The translations under genes were made by a program, and so were the position numbers. From the NCBI RefSeq assembly GCF_018614575.1, contig NZ_JAGGOJ010000034.1:1-64000 (forward strand): DNA of 64,000 nucleotides, read 5' to 3'. Each line of letters begins with the position of its first letter. Position 1 is the stretch's first letter. Source of the stretch: Streptomyces sp. ISL-10 (GTDB taxonomy: Bacteria > Actinomycetota > Actinomycetes > Streptomycetales > Streptomycetaceae). The notes below the pieces were generated by a model that saw nothing but the letters and a program-made list of their open reading frames with translations, was not told where the DNA came from and made no database searches. Below are positions 1 to 7,099 of this stretch, in pieces.

Positions 1-337
1 TAAGAAACGATGTCTTAGGAGTCACCAAGTGTTGGCGCGCCCAGAACATGGCTTGAACTGTGAAGATGAGGCTAACCGCAGCAAGCACAAGCAAGAGCAG
101 TGCCGCCTCACGCCAACGTGTCGCGCCAGGTTGCAGCGAGAGCGTTTGAACCGATACGGCCAAAGAGAAGCCTGCTAAGAACGGAGAGGCGACGTTACCC
201 ATACTGTTCAGCGCATCGAAAACACCGTAGCGCTCGGGGACTGCGCCGCCCTCCCACCAGGGCCCCTGATTGCCAGGCGGCCTGGGATCCGCTGCAGTCG
301 GCCTGGCGACCAACTCGCCAGCCGTTGATCGTTCCAT
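1..337 (-). CDS. Two-TM membrane protein of unknown function, partial (continues left of window)
   Basis: An open frame runs leftward from an ATG at 337 to the window edge with no stop, giving 112 visible residues. The N-terminus is hydrophilic (MERSTAGELVARPTAADPRP). Two hydrophobic segments follow, one around NVASPFLAGFSLAVSV and one around AALLLLVLAAVSLIFTVQA, and then a basic stretch (FWARQHLVTPKTS). I do not recognise the family. A short protein with a cytosolic head and a TM pair fits many roles, including membrane effectors, but nothing visible decides this. No strong ribosome binding site precedes the ATG, so the start is tentative. Confidence 0.55.
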   Translation of the reverse strand, partial: MERSTAGELVARPTAADPRPPGNQGPWWEGGAVPERYGVFDALNSMGNVASPFLAGFSLAVSVQTLSLQPGATRWREAALLLLVLAAVSLIFTVQAMFWARQHLVTPKTSFL

Positions 338-449
338 TTTTTGACGTCGCTGTCGCCACTCCCGAAGGCTCCGTATTAGCCCCATATGATCACTATTGAC
401 ATATACGGTGCTTTAGTACCAGTTGATGCAGAGCGTTAGAGGACTGCGA

Positions 450-875
450 ATGGCTTCTGCGGATTGGCTTGGCAGCGTCAAGAGGCGGGTCCGGCTGGCA
501 GTACGGTCGGCTGGCCCACCCGGGTTCCAGCCTGGTCGGTACTGCCCCTTTTGCGGTTGCCGGTTGTCAAAGGCGCGCCACCATCCCGCCTGTCCGGTCG
601 CCAGTGAACCCGGGGCATTGCTCAATGCTCTGCTGCGCCGTCCCGCGATCGCCGCCGAGACGGAGCGTTTGCTCCGCCCCGGCCTGCGCTCTTACAAGGG
701 AAGAAGGCTAGCCAAGAGCCTGATCATTTGGGCTGCCGCTGGAGGGGCAGCCTTCGCGGCTTGGCAATGGTGGGACAAGCAGACCAACCCAGATTGGCTG
801 GTTGAGCCTCCGGGCGATAGGGAGATCGAAGACCACCAAGAGGCCGAGGCGGATCTCCCGTACCGCAACGATTGA
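450..875 (+). CDS. Small zinc-ribbon-like membrane protein, unknown function
   Basis: This is a 141-aa protein. I chose the ATG at 450 because GAGG sits 7 bases upstream; an in-frame TTG/ATG at 423/426 lacks such a site. Residues around 32-50 hold CPFCGC and then HHPAC, a plausible zinc-binding cluster. A single hydrophobic segment (SLIIWAAAGGAAFAAW) follows at about residue 90, and the tail is acidic. It lies just beyond the 3' end of int, convergent with it, so it may be cargo at the int-proximal end of the AICE. I do not recognise the family. Confidence 0.55.
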   Translation: MASADWLGSVKRRVRLAVRSAGPPGFQPGRYCPFCGCRLSKARHHPACPVASEPGALLNALLRRPAIAAETERLLRPGLRSYKGRRLAKSLIIWAAAGGAAFAAWQWWDKQTNPDWLVEPPGDREIEDHQEAEADLPYRND

Positions 876-913
876 GACCGGCCCCGACTGCCGTGCCTGT
901 TAGCCCGACAGCC

Positions 914-2155
914 CTAAGGTTGTGCGCTCGCTGGGCCTTTCTCGACGTCCCAAATTAGTCCGTCGACCTGTCGGGCGATGTCTGTGCGGACCGTGTCGAC
1001 CATGTGCTGGTACCGCGCGGCCATGGCCGTGGACGACCAGCCCATGAGTCCCATCACAGCCCGCTCCGAGATTCCCAGAATGAGCAGGACTGTGGCGGCC
1101 GTATGCCGAGCGTCATGCAGGCGGCCGTCCCGCACCTTCGCGTCGGCCAGAAGCCCCTTCCAGTCGTCGTAGTCCGTGCGCGGCGACGTGCCCCGGCCGG
1201 TCTCGGTGGGGAAGAGCCAACCCTCATCCGTCCACTTGTCGCCGGCCGCCGCTCGCTCGGCATCCTGTCGCTTTTTGTGCGTCCGCAGCAGATCCACAAG
1301 CTGTGGAGGAAGTCCGACGGCGCGGCGGCCGGCGCGGGACTTCGTGTCGGCCGTCTCGGGGTTGGTTCGCTTGCGCTGCGGGCAGTACCCGGCCTTCCGG
1401 CCGCAGGTGTCACCGCACCCGTGGGCATACTGCGGACGTCGACGGCTGCGACGGACCATCAGAACTCCCCCATCCAGGTCCACATCGGTCCACTTGAGAC
1501 CTAGCGCCTCGCCCTGCCGGAGACCGAGTGAGAGGGCGACGGCCCACCGTGCCGAGTTCCGGCGCTTGTCGGCGGCGCGCAGCAGCCTGCGGACCTCTTC
1601 GACGGAGTACGGCTCGACTTCGTCCTCCCGCACCCGCGGGGCCTTGGCCAGCCGGACGGGATTCTGCCCCAGGTGGCCCCGCCGCACCGCCTCATTGAGC
1701 GCGGTGCGGAAGGTGCGGTGCGCCTGGTGGGCGGTCGCGGGCTTGCTGCCCTTGGCCTGCATCGCGGCGTAGAACGTCTCGATGTGCTCCGGCTTGAGCC
1801 GGTCAAGCCGATGTGCACCGAGCCCAGGGATCAGGTGCTTCCGTACGGCCGCGCCGTACCCCACCATCGTGTTCTCGTTCACCCCGAGCGGAGCGATGTT
1901 CTCGATCCAGTGCGTCAGCCACGTCTTGACCGTCCAGGGCTTGCCCGGCTTGCGTACGGTCTTGGCATCGCGCTGTCGCTCCAGCTCGCGCACGGCCTCC
2001 GTGACCTCCGCGCGGGTCTTGCGTTCGACGTGGCGGCGGTCCGGCTTTCCGTCGTCGCGAATGCCGACTGTCACGCGGCCGTGCCACTTCCCGTCCTTGC
2101 CGAGGTAAATCGAGGATCGGCCGTTGGGCTGGCGGGTGCGCTTCTTCTCTTCCAC
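914..2155 (-). CDS. int: Tyrosine-type site-specific integrase of AICE 1
   Basis: The 413-aa protein would integrate and excise the element at a tRNA gene by tyrosine recombination. The N-terminal part is basic and contains an AP2-like arm-binding segment (SSIYLGKDGKWHGRVTVG), followed by a SAM-like core-binding domain. The catalytic domain shows the first Arg in LGLRQGEALGLKW, then HDARHTAATVL, LMGWSS and a Tyr in AARYQHMVD. The start is a GTG with AAGGA 6 bases upstream. A cysteine-rich insert (CGDTCGRKAGYCP) lies in the catalytic domain, as in many Streptomyces integrases. It is the last gene of the operon, 10 bp after xis. The target is inferred to be tRNA-Ser(CGA) from the right end at 16.7 kb. 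Confidence 0.93.
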   Translation of the reverse strand: MEEKKRTRQPNGRSSIYLGKDGKWHGRVTVGIRDDGKPDRRHVERKTRAEVTEAVRELERQRDAKTVRKPGKPWTVKTWLTHWIENIAPLGVNENTMVGYGAAVRKHLIPGLGAHRLDRLKPEHIETFYAAMQAKGSKPATAHQAHRTFRTALNEAVRRGHLGQNPVRLAKAPRVREDEVEPYSVEEVRRLLRAADKRRNSARWAVALSLGLRQGEALGLKWTDVDLDGGVLMVRRSRRRPQYAHGCGDTCGRKAGYCPQRKRTNPETADTKSRAGRRAVGLPPQLVDLLRTHKKRQDAERAAAGDKWTDEGWLFPTETGRGTSPRTDYDDWKGLLADAKVRDGRLHDARHTAATVLLILGISERAVMGLMGWSSTAMAARYQHMVDTVRTDIARQVDGLIWDVEKGPASAQP

Positions 2156-2165
2156 AGGGGTCCTT

Positions 2166-2393
2166 TCAGGCGGCGGCAGCAGGCTTGTTGGCCGCGCGCA
2201 ACCGGTTCACGTACTCCGGGATGGCGGCGGCAGGTACACGGCGGAGTCGGCCGACGGGAACGGACTCCAGCTCTCCCGTGCCGATGAGCCGGAAGCAGAG
2301 CGTCCGCCCGATGCGGAGCCGCCGGGCAGCCTCTTCGACGGTGAGGAGGGCCAGCGTGGGGTCATCCGACACATCAAGTTCGAGCGCATTCAT
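2166..2393 (-). CDS. xis: Excisionase-like winged helix-turn-helix protein
   Basis: This 75-aa DNA-binding protein has the MerR/Xis-type helix-turn-helix: LTVEEAARRLRIGRTLCFRL followed by the wing with RLRRVP and the YVNRL helix. Such proteins bend DNA at att sites and direct Int toward excision. I chose the ATG at 2393 because GGAGG lies 8 bases upstream; an in-frame ATG at 2408 has no good site. It sits directly before int and after the repeat cluster at 2.45-2.70 kb. Confidence 0.85.
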   Translation of the reverse strand: MNALELDVSDDPTLALLTVEEAARRLRIGRTLCFRLIGTGELESVPVGRLRRVPAAAIPEYVNRLRAANKPAAAA

Positions 2394-2447
2394 GGGTGTG
2401 TCCTCCATGCGTCATGCGGTTTCTGTGGCGCAGGGGCCGGAATCGCT

Positions 2448-2702
2448 GACAGAACTGACAGAACCTGCCTTGCAGGGCGCTGACCTGCGTATTCGGTTGC
2501 TGGACCGGTCGTGACAGAACTCGCGAAAACTCCGACAGAACCCCCAGGCGGAGAGTTCTGTCACGACCGGCCGCCCGGGGGCGGGTGGGTTCTGTCGGAG
2601 TTTCCAGAGGTTTTGTCACAGCGGCCGATCGGGCCGTTAGTGCAGGTCAGCGCAGCATTCCGGGGGTTCTGTCAGTTCTGTCGGTCCGGCAGGGGTTCTG
2701 TC
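2448..2702. repeat. Iteron-like cluster: ten GACAGAAC copies with an 18-bp dyad, candidate origin
   Basis: The octamer GACAGAAC occurs in direct orientation at 2448, 2457, 2513 and 2534. Its complement GTTCTGTC occurs at 2555, 2589, 2666, 2675 and 2695, with a degenerate copy at 2610. Positions 2505-2522 and 2553-2570 form a perfect 18-bp inverted repeat around a 30-base loop. The block fills the gap between the helicase gene and xis, the same slot that holds repeats in element C. A replication origin or Rep-binding site is inferred. Confidence 0.7.
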
Positions 2703-4239
2703 ACGCGCTGCGGATCAGGCGCGGGTGCGCCTCATAGCGGGGCGAGGGCGGCCGGCCGCCGCGCCCGGTACGCGGGGGCGGCGGCAGCTGGCGGACCCAG
2801 CCGTGTTCCTCAAGCAGCGCCAGAGCCGGATCGAGGTCGGCGATCGCGGGGAAGTCGCCGCGCGAGAGCTGCCGGAACAGCTCCCGCTTGGTGAACCCGC
2901 TGAACCGTGTGTCCCGAAGGTGTGCGAGCACCTGGTGGGCTGCTTCCTGCGCGGGGTCGGCGCCCATGGCGTCGAACACGTGCTGGGCGTGGGCAGTGAA
3001 GTAGTCGCCCAGCTCGGTCGCGGCGGCGAGTGTCGCGGCCTCGATGGGGCGCTGCCATCCGCCATCGGGGTGGGTGGCCAGGTGCAGCAGTCCGGCGATG
3101 CGGGCCACGGCTCCGTCACGCTTGCTGGCCCATTTCACGATGGCCGCGAGTGCCCCACCCTTGCCGATGCGGGATTCTGTGACCTTCTGGTAGGCGAGCA
3201 TGACCGCGTCCGCTTCCGGCGTGAGCGTGAGCAGCACGGGGTCGGTCCAGCCGTTCATGGCCATGGCCAGTCCCCCGAGACGCTGCGCGTAGGTGCTCGC
3301 CACGTTGTCCGGGATGAGTTCCGGGGTGAGGTTGCGGCGGCCGACGAGCGATTCGGGCTGGGCGTACAGGAACCGCGCGAGGAGTCCCCGGCCGTCGGCC
3401 CCCTTGATCTGCCCGATTGATTCGAGGACTTCCGGCTGCACCGCGAGGCCCATGGTCACGGCGGGGCGCTCGATGTGCTGGGCGTCGCGGCCCTGCCGGT
3501 TGACCCGGACCATGTCCCCGGCGTGGCCTTTGAGGAAGACCTCCATGTTCGGCGCGCCGCTGTAGCGCCCGGCGATGATGTCGAAGATGCCGCCCTCAGG
3601 CGACAGCACCGAGATCCGCCCCTCCTGTTCCGTGAGGAGGGTCGCCAGGTTCTCCGGCGTCACGTCGTCCGCGACAAGCTGCGGCTTGCACGGCACCTTG
3701 ATCTCCTCGGCCGCCTGGGCCAGCGCGACCGCTTCCGCGGTGAGCTGATCCCGCATCCCGGCTTCCGCGTTCGCGGCCTTGGCCGCTGCCTTGTCCGCGG
3801 CTGCCTTGGCCAGGCGTGCGGTCGTCTCGGCTTCCGCGCGGGCAGGCCCGGAGAGTTCCACGAGGGTCTTCTCCACGGCCATCAGCGGCTCGGTCATGAG
3901 CGCGAACACGGCGCTCTTGCGGTTGCCCGGGTCGAGCGCGACGGCGGTGTACAGGTTGACCGGCTCGCGCCACCGTCCACGGACGCAGACCATGGCACGG
4001 CCGCCGGCCGCCGTGGCGACGACCGCGAGGGCCAAGCATCCGGCGAGGTCCGCCGGGGTCTGCGTCTCCTCCGCGACGGCAGCGACCATGTCCCCCAGCC
4101 ATGCGGGCAGGGCGTGCACGGGGAAGCCGGGGAGGTCCCGGCGGGCCGTGAGCGGTACCGGCTCGTCCCAGACCGGTCCCGTGATCTCTTCGACGGCGAG
4201 AGGGTCGAACCCCTCCCACAGGTCCGTATCCGCGCTCAT
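2701..4239 (-). CDS. DUF3987-type (YfjI-like) replication helicase/ATPase of AICE 1
   Basis: The 512-aa protein is a DUF3987-family member, probably the replication ATPase/helicase that works with the prim-pol next door. Early residues show PGFPVHALPAWLGDMVAAVAEE and a segment with LDPGNRKSAVFALM that stands where a Walker A loop is expected. A long Ala-rich coiled-coil stretch follows (residues about 130-180), then SPEGGIFDIIAGRYSG and VTMGLAVQPEVL, both typical of the family. The C-terminus looks like a small winged helix. It overlaps the preceding small gene by 4 bases, so translation is coupled. Element C uses a different helicase (DUF3631) in the same position. Confidence 0.82.
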   Translation of the reverse strand: MSADTDLWEGFDPLAVEEITGPVWDEPVPLTARRDLPGFPVHALPAWLGDMVAAVAEETQTPADLAGCLALAVVATAAGGRAMVCVRGRWREPVNLYTAVALDPGNRKSAVFALMTEPLMAVEKTLVELSGPARAEAETTARLAKAAADKAAAKAANAEAGMRDQLTAEAVALAQAAEEIKVPCKPQLVADDVTPENLATLLTEQEGRISVLSPEGGIFDIIAGRYSGAPNMEVFLKGHAGDMVRVNRQGRDAQHIERPAVTMGLAVQPEVLESIGQIKGADGRGLLARFLYAQPESLVGRRNLTPELIPDNVASTYAQRLGGLAMAMNGWTDPVLLTLTPEADAVMLAYQKVTESRIGKGGALAAIVKWASKRDGAVARIAGLLHLATHPDGGWQRPIEAATLAAATELGDYFTAHAQHVFDAMGADPAQEAAHQVLAHLRDTRFSGFTKRELFRQLSRGDFPAIADLDPALALLEEHGWVRQLPPPPRTGRGGRPPSPRYEAHPRLIRSA

Positions 4240-4385
4240 GCGACGTTCCTCCTTCCGGCCCTGCTGGCAGTGGTCGAGTGCGGGTCAGGACGAAGAGCCG
4301 AAAGGGCGCCCTGACGGGCGGCGACTTCCGCGCCCAGGGCGGTGGGGGCGTCGGTGACATTGGCGGCGTCTGCATGGGTGGTCAC
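4236..4385 (-). CDS. 49-aa protein, shortened relative of the 103-aa element C protein
   Basis: A GTG at 4385 overlaps the stop of the prim-pol gene (GTGA), and its own stop overlaps the start of the helicase gene, so it is translationally locked into the operon. The 49 residues match the C-terminal half of the 103-aa protein at 56222-56533 (shared core GAEVAARQG.LSALRPDPH). The N-terminal half with its CRCGHH motif is missing. Its function is unknown. The conserved tail with a dispensable N-terminus suggests the tail carries the role, or that the gene survives mainly for coupling. Confidence 0.6.
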   Translation of the reverse strand: MTTHADAANVTDAPTALGAEVAARQGALSALRPDPHSTTASRAGRRNVA

Positions 4386-5305
4386 GCCGACCTCCCAGGG
4401 GCGTTCAGGCCGTTGGCGACCGCGCGCCGGGCGTAGGGCTCGGGTACGCCAACCGAGAAGGCAGCAGCGACGATCTGGTGCCCAAGCGCCTCCAGCCCGC
4501 AGGGGCCGGGGCACTGCGCGTGCTGGGCTCCCAGGAAGTGCGCGACGCCAAACGCCTGCGATCCGGCACCGGACTCGGTGCGGCTTCGCACCATGGCCAA
4601 GCCCCGCTCCAGGCCGGTGCGCACATACGCCTCTGTGTGGCGGCATCCGGTGGCGACCGCCCGGTCCCACTCCGCGCGCTCCGGGGGTGAAGAGACCACG
4701 CCTCCGCGGCCGGGGGTGGTCTCTTCCTTCTCAACGAGGGTGCGGACGCCCGACGGCAGTTCCGTAAGGGTGCCGGTGCCCAGTCCGAGCCAGCGGGCAT
4801 AGGCCATTCGGGACTTGATGTCGACACCCGGCCGGACGGAGTTGGCTGACCGCATGGTCCCCCGGTAGATCCAGTGCTGGCCGCGCGTCGTCGGCACCGT
4901 CCTTGTGGCGGGCAGCGTCTCGCGGGCCCAGGCGACGGCGTGAGCGTCGTCCAGATCCACGACGGTCAGCCCGGCCCCTGCCGGGTGATAGGCGACGGCC
5001 GCGGCCCTGTGCCACATCAAAGCCCAGGCAGCGGAGGTGATGACCCTGGTGTCCGTGGTGGCGGCAGCCCAGCCGTGGCATACGCCGGGGCAGCGGCAGG
5101 TTCCGGCGGTCTTCATGTGCGGTCGGCCGCCGCACGCGCCGCCCGCACAGGCGGGGCAGTTCCCGAATGGCACCTTGCCCTCCCGCAGAGGCAGCACGGG
5201 AACGCCTGCCTCTGCCAGGGTCAGCGCGGTCCGCAGGTGCCCGTTCGGGACGAGGAGGCTGGGCCGGTGGCCGGGTGCTCGCCGGATGGGTGTCGGTTGG
5301 GTCAT
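4382..5305 (-). CDS. Bifunctional DNA primase/polymerase (prim-pol) domain protein
   Basis: The 307-aa protein carries the N-terminal prim-pol fold: AGVPVLPLREGKVPFGNCPACAG at the start, then a Cys-rich zinc-binding stretch (CPAC, CRCPGVCHGW), and the acidic motif VVDLDDAHAVAW. It would prime replication of the excised element. It is strongly similar over its whole length to the 293-aa protein at 55344-56225, although the paired helicases differ. The stop overlaps the next gene by 4 bases. An N-terminal extension (MTQPTPIRRAPGHRPSLLVP) is absent from the element C copy. Confidence 0.9.
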   Translation of the reverse strand: MTQPTPIRRAPGHRPSLLVPNGHLRTALTLAEAGVPVLPLREGKVPFGNCPACAGGACGGRPHMKTAGTCRCPGVCHGWAAATTDTRVITSAAWALMWHRAAAVAYHPAGAGLTVVDLDDAHAVAWARETLPATRTVPTTRGQHWIYRGTMRSANSVRPGVDIKSRMAYARWLGLGTGTLTELPSGVRTLVEKEETTPGRGGVVSSPPERAEWDRAVATGCRHTEAYVRTGLERGLAMVRSRTESGAGSQAFGVAHFLGAQHAQCPGPCGLEALGHQIVAAAFSVGVPEPYARRAVANGLNAPGRSA

Positions 5306-5390
5306 GCTGGGGGTTCTCCTGTTTCTTTCGGAGGGACGGAGAGCCGGGGCGGTCGCGGTCTTTGGAGAGAGGCGACCGCCCCAGGCGTAG

Positions 5391-5858
5391 CTAGTGGTTC
5401 TTGGCCCAGTGGGCGTACTGCTGGCGGACGTAGTGACGCGGGTCGCGCGTGACCGCGGCGGCGTCGGCGTTCACGAGACGGCGGGCCGCTTCGGTGGCGA
5501 GCTCTGCCGCGTCGCTGCGGATGCCCTCGTGTTCGTCGGCGAGGGCGATGTGGTCCAGGAGGGCCGCCTTGCGGAGCCAGAACTCGCGCCCGATGTCCTC
5601 GCCGAACGGCTTGTCGGCGACCGCTCCGGCGGTCCAGCCGATCTCGCTGATGATGCTCGGGGCGAGCGCGTACGCCTCTTCCGGCGTCGGCCAAGGCTCG
5701 CTGTCGGCGCGGTGTTCGGCCGTGATGTAGAGGCGGGTGCGCTCGGTGTTGCGGCGGTTGGGGTACTGGCGGGCGGCTCCAGTGGTGAACGTCTGGGCCA
5801 GCTTCTCGGTGATGTGGTCGGCGTCGGCGGGGTTGCAGATGATGCGGATCTCGAACAT
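5391..5858 (-). CDS. Conserved AICE hypothetical protein (155 aa)
   Basis: This start is set by AAGGAG just upstream of the ATG at 5858; a longer upstream reading in the same frame is Arg/Pro-rich and looks like noise from the neighbouring gene. The protein starts MFEIRIICNPADADHITEKL, which resembles a small alpha/beta fold, and ends in a charged helical region (ELATEAARRLVNADAAAV). No catalytic motif is visible. It sits in the operon between the membrane spread protein and the prim-pol. Its function is unknown. Confidence 0.75.
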   Translation of the reverse strand: MFEIRIICNPADADHITEKLAQTFTTGAARQYPNRRNTERTRLYITAEHRADSEPWPTPEEAYALAPSIISEIGWTAGAVADKPFGEDIGREFWLRKAALLDHIALADEHEGIRSDAAELATEAARRLVNADAAAVTRDPRHYVRQQYAHWAKNH

Positions 5859-5860
5859 GG

Positions 5861-6469
5861 TCAGTGCTCCTTGGTGGTGTCGATGGCGGGGAGTTCGGGC
5901 AGTCCGGCGCGGGTGAGTTCCACCGGGTCGAAGCCGGGGAGTGCTGCGCGGGCGGTGAGGGCCTGGGCGAGGGCGGTGGCGTAGGCGGCGCTCTCGCGGG
6001 CGACCTCGATCTGTGCTCCGGCGCGCAGGGCCTCGATGCGTTCCGCGTGGGCGTGGTCCTCGCGGTGTTCGATGGTGCGCCGTTCGTACGCGACCGCCTC
6101 GCGGCGGTCGGTGCGCCAGTAGCGGGCGGCGAGCCCATAGGCGACGGCGGTGGCGAGTGCCCACAGCAGCAGGGGCAGGGAGATGCCGTCGGCGTATCCG
6201 GCGACTCCGGCGAGTGCGAGTCCGCCGGCGGCTGCGAACGCAGTTCCGGCGATGACGCTATCCCCGCGTCGTCCGGCGGAGGCGAATGCGCCGGCCGCCG
6301 CGGCTCCGGTGGCGAGCACGACCATGAGGGCGGCGTTGCCGACGGAGTGTTCGGCCCCGTTCGCGTTCCAGATCCGGCCGAGGATGAGCACGGTCGATGT
6401 GGCGATGGCCGGGGCGGCCTTGGGCAGCGTGAGGGCGAGTGAACTGCGGGCAATGAGGGGTTCGTTCAT
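5861..6469 (-). CDS. Membrane protein, probable spread (Spd-like) protein
   Basis: The 202-aa product begins MNEPLIARSSLALTLPKAAP and has four or five hydrophobic segments between residues about 20 and 125 (for example AALMVVLATGAAAAGAFAS and GGLALAGVAGYADG). A charged helical tail follows (ERRTIEHREDHAHAERIEAL). Intramycelial spread of AICEs needs several small membrane proteins encoded near traB, and position and topology fit that role, but no named Spd family was recognised. The stop is 2 bases from the next start. Confidence 0.7.
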   Translation of the reverse strand: MNEPLIARSSLALTLPKAAPAIATSTVLILGRIWNANGAEHSVGNAALMVVLATGAAAAGAFASAGRRGDSVIAGTAFAAAGGLALAGVAGYADGISLPLLLWALATAVAYGLAARYWRTDRREAVAYERRTIEHREDHAHAERIEALRAGAQIEVARESAAYATALAQALTARAALPGFDPVELTRAGLPELPAIDTTKEH

Positions 6470-6480
6470 CGCGGGCTCCC

Positions 6481-6669
6481 TTACAGGTTGCCGAGGGCGT
6501 CGATGACGGCGGTGGCGAGCTGGTTGATGGGTCCGGCTGCGCCGGTGGAGGCGAGGAAGAACCCGAAGCCGGTGGCGACGAACGCGGAGCCGTAGCCGAG
6601 GTTGTTGGAGCGCAGGAGGAAGAACAGGACCAGTCCGAACAGGGCAACGAGCGAGAGAGTGACGGCCAC
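6481..6669 (-). CDS. 62-aa membrane protein, probable spread protein
   Basis: A GTG at 6669 with AGAAGG 10 bases upstream opens a 62-residue frame. The first hydrophobic segment is VTLSLVALFGLVLFFLL, and the second is SAFVATGFGFFLASTGAAG, followed by a short amphipathic end (INQLATAVIDALGNL). The two-TM layout is common among AICE spread proteins. It lies 11 bases upstream of the next membrane protein gene in the operon. Confidence 0.7.
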   Translation of the reverse strand: MAVTLSLVALFGLVLFFLLRSNNLGYGSAFVATGFGFFLASTGAAGPINQLATAVIDALGNL

Positions 6670-6674
6670 GGTGG

Positions 6675-6959
6675 CTATCCCTTCTGGGCGGGGTGCTTGG
6701 GGGCGGGGGTGGTGGTGCCGCGGCGGTAGGTGCGGGCCCACAGGTTCCACAGGTGCCGGCCGCGGCGTATGCGGATGCCGTGGCCGTTGCAGCGGCGGCA
6801 GTGCTTGCCGCGCTTGGGCCGTCCCTTGCGGTCGTGGGTGAGCTGGAAGCCGAGTCCGTCGCACTTGTTGCAGCGGCCGAACGGTTGGGCGGCACACACG
6901 AAGGCGTAACAGAGGGAGAGAAGGATCAGTAGGGCGCTAGCGAGCGCGGGCAGGGTCAC
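6675..6959 (-). CDS. Membrane-anchored DnaJ-type zinc finger protein
   Basis: This 94-aa protein has an N-terminal TM segment (ALASALLILLSLCYAFVCA). Two CxxCxGxG-like motifs follow, CNKCDGLGF and CRRCNGHGI, spaced as in the DnaJ zinc finger, with a basic linker rich in Lys/Arg. It is typical of small AICE-encoded proteins placed next to traB and probably acts at the membrane during transfer, although no direct role is known. It is the first gene after the candidate transfer-site repeats. Confidence 0.78.
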   Translation of the reverse strand: MTLPALASALLILLSLCYAFVCAAQPFGRCNKCDGLGFQLTHDRKGRPKRGKHCRRCNGHGIRIRRGRHLWNLWARTYRRGTTTPAPKHPAQKG

Positions 6960-7090
6960 GAGGGGCCTCCAGGGCGCGTTTCCGGGGTTTTCGCAGGTGG
7001 CTCGCTAGGCGCTAGCGGCCTGATCAGGGCGGGTTTCAGTCGCTAGCGAGGTTGCTAGGTCTAGCGACGTGGCTTGCTAGACCTAGCGAC
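6930..7090. repeat. CTAGCGA repeat cluster next to traB, candidate clt transfer site
   Basis: The 140 bases after the traB stop are full of CTAGCG-type words: GCGCTAGCGAGCGC, TCGCTAGGCGCTAGCG, GTCGCTAGCGAGG, TTGCTAGGTCTAGCGAC and TTGCTAGACCTAGCGAC. The last two are near-copies that each contain an inner palindrome. TraB proteins of Streptomyces recognise 8-bp direct repeats in a clt locus close to tra. This cluster is the best match in AICE 1 by place and structure; the assignment is inference. Confidence 0.55.
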
Positions 7091-7099
7091 CGTTCGCGG

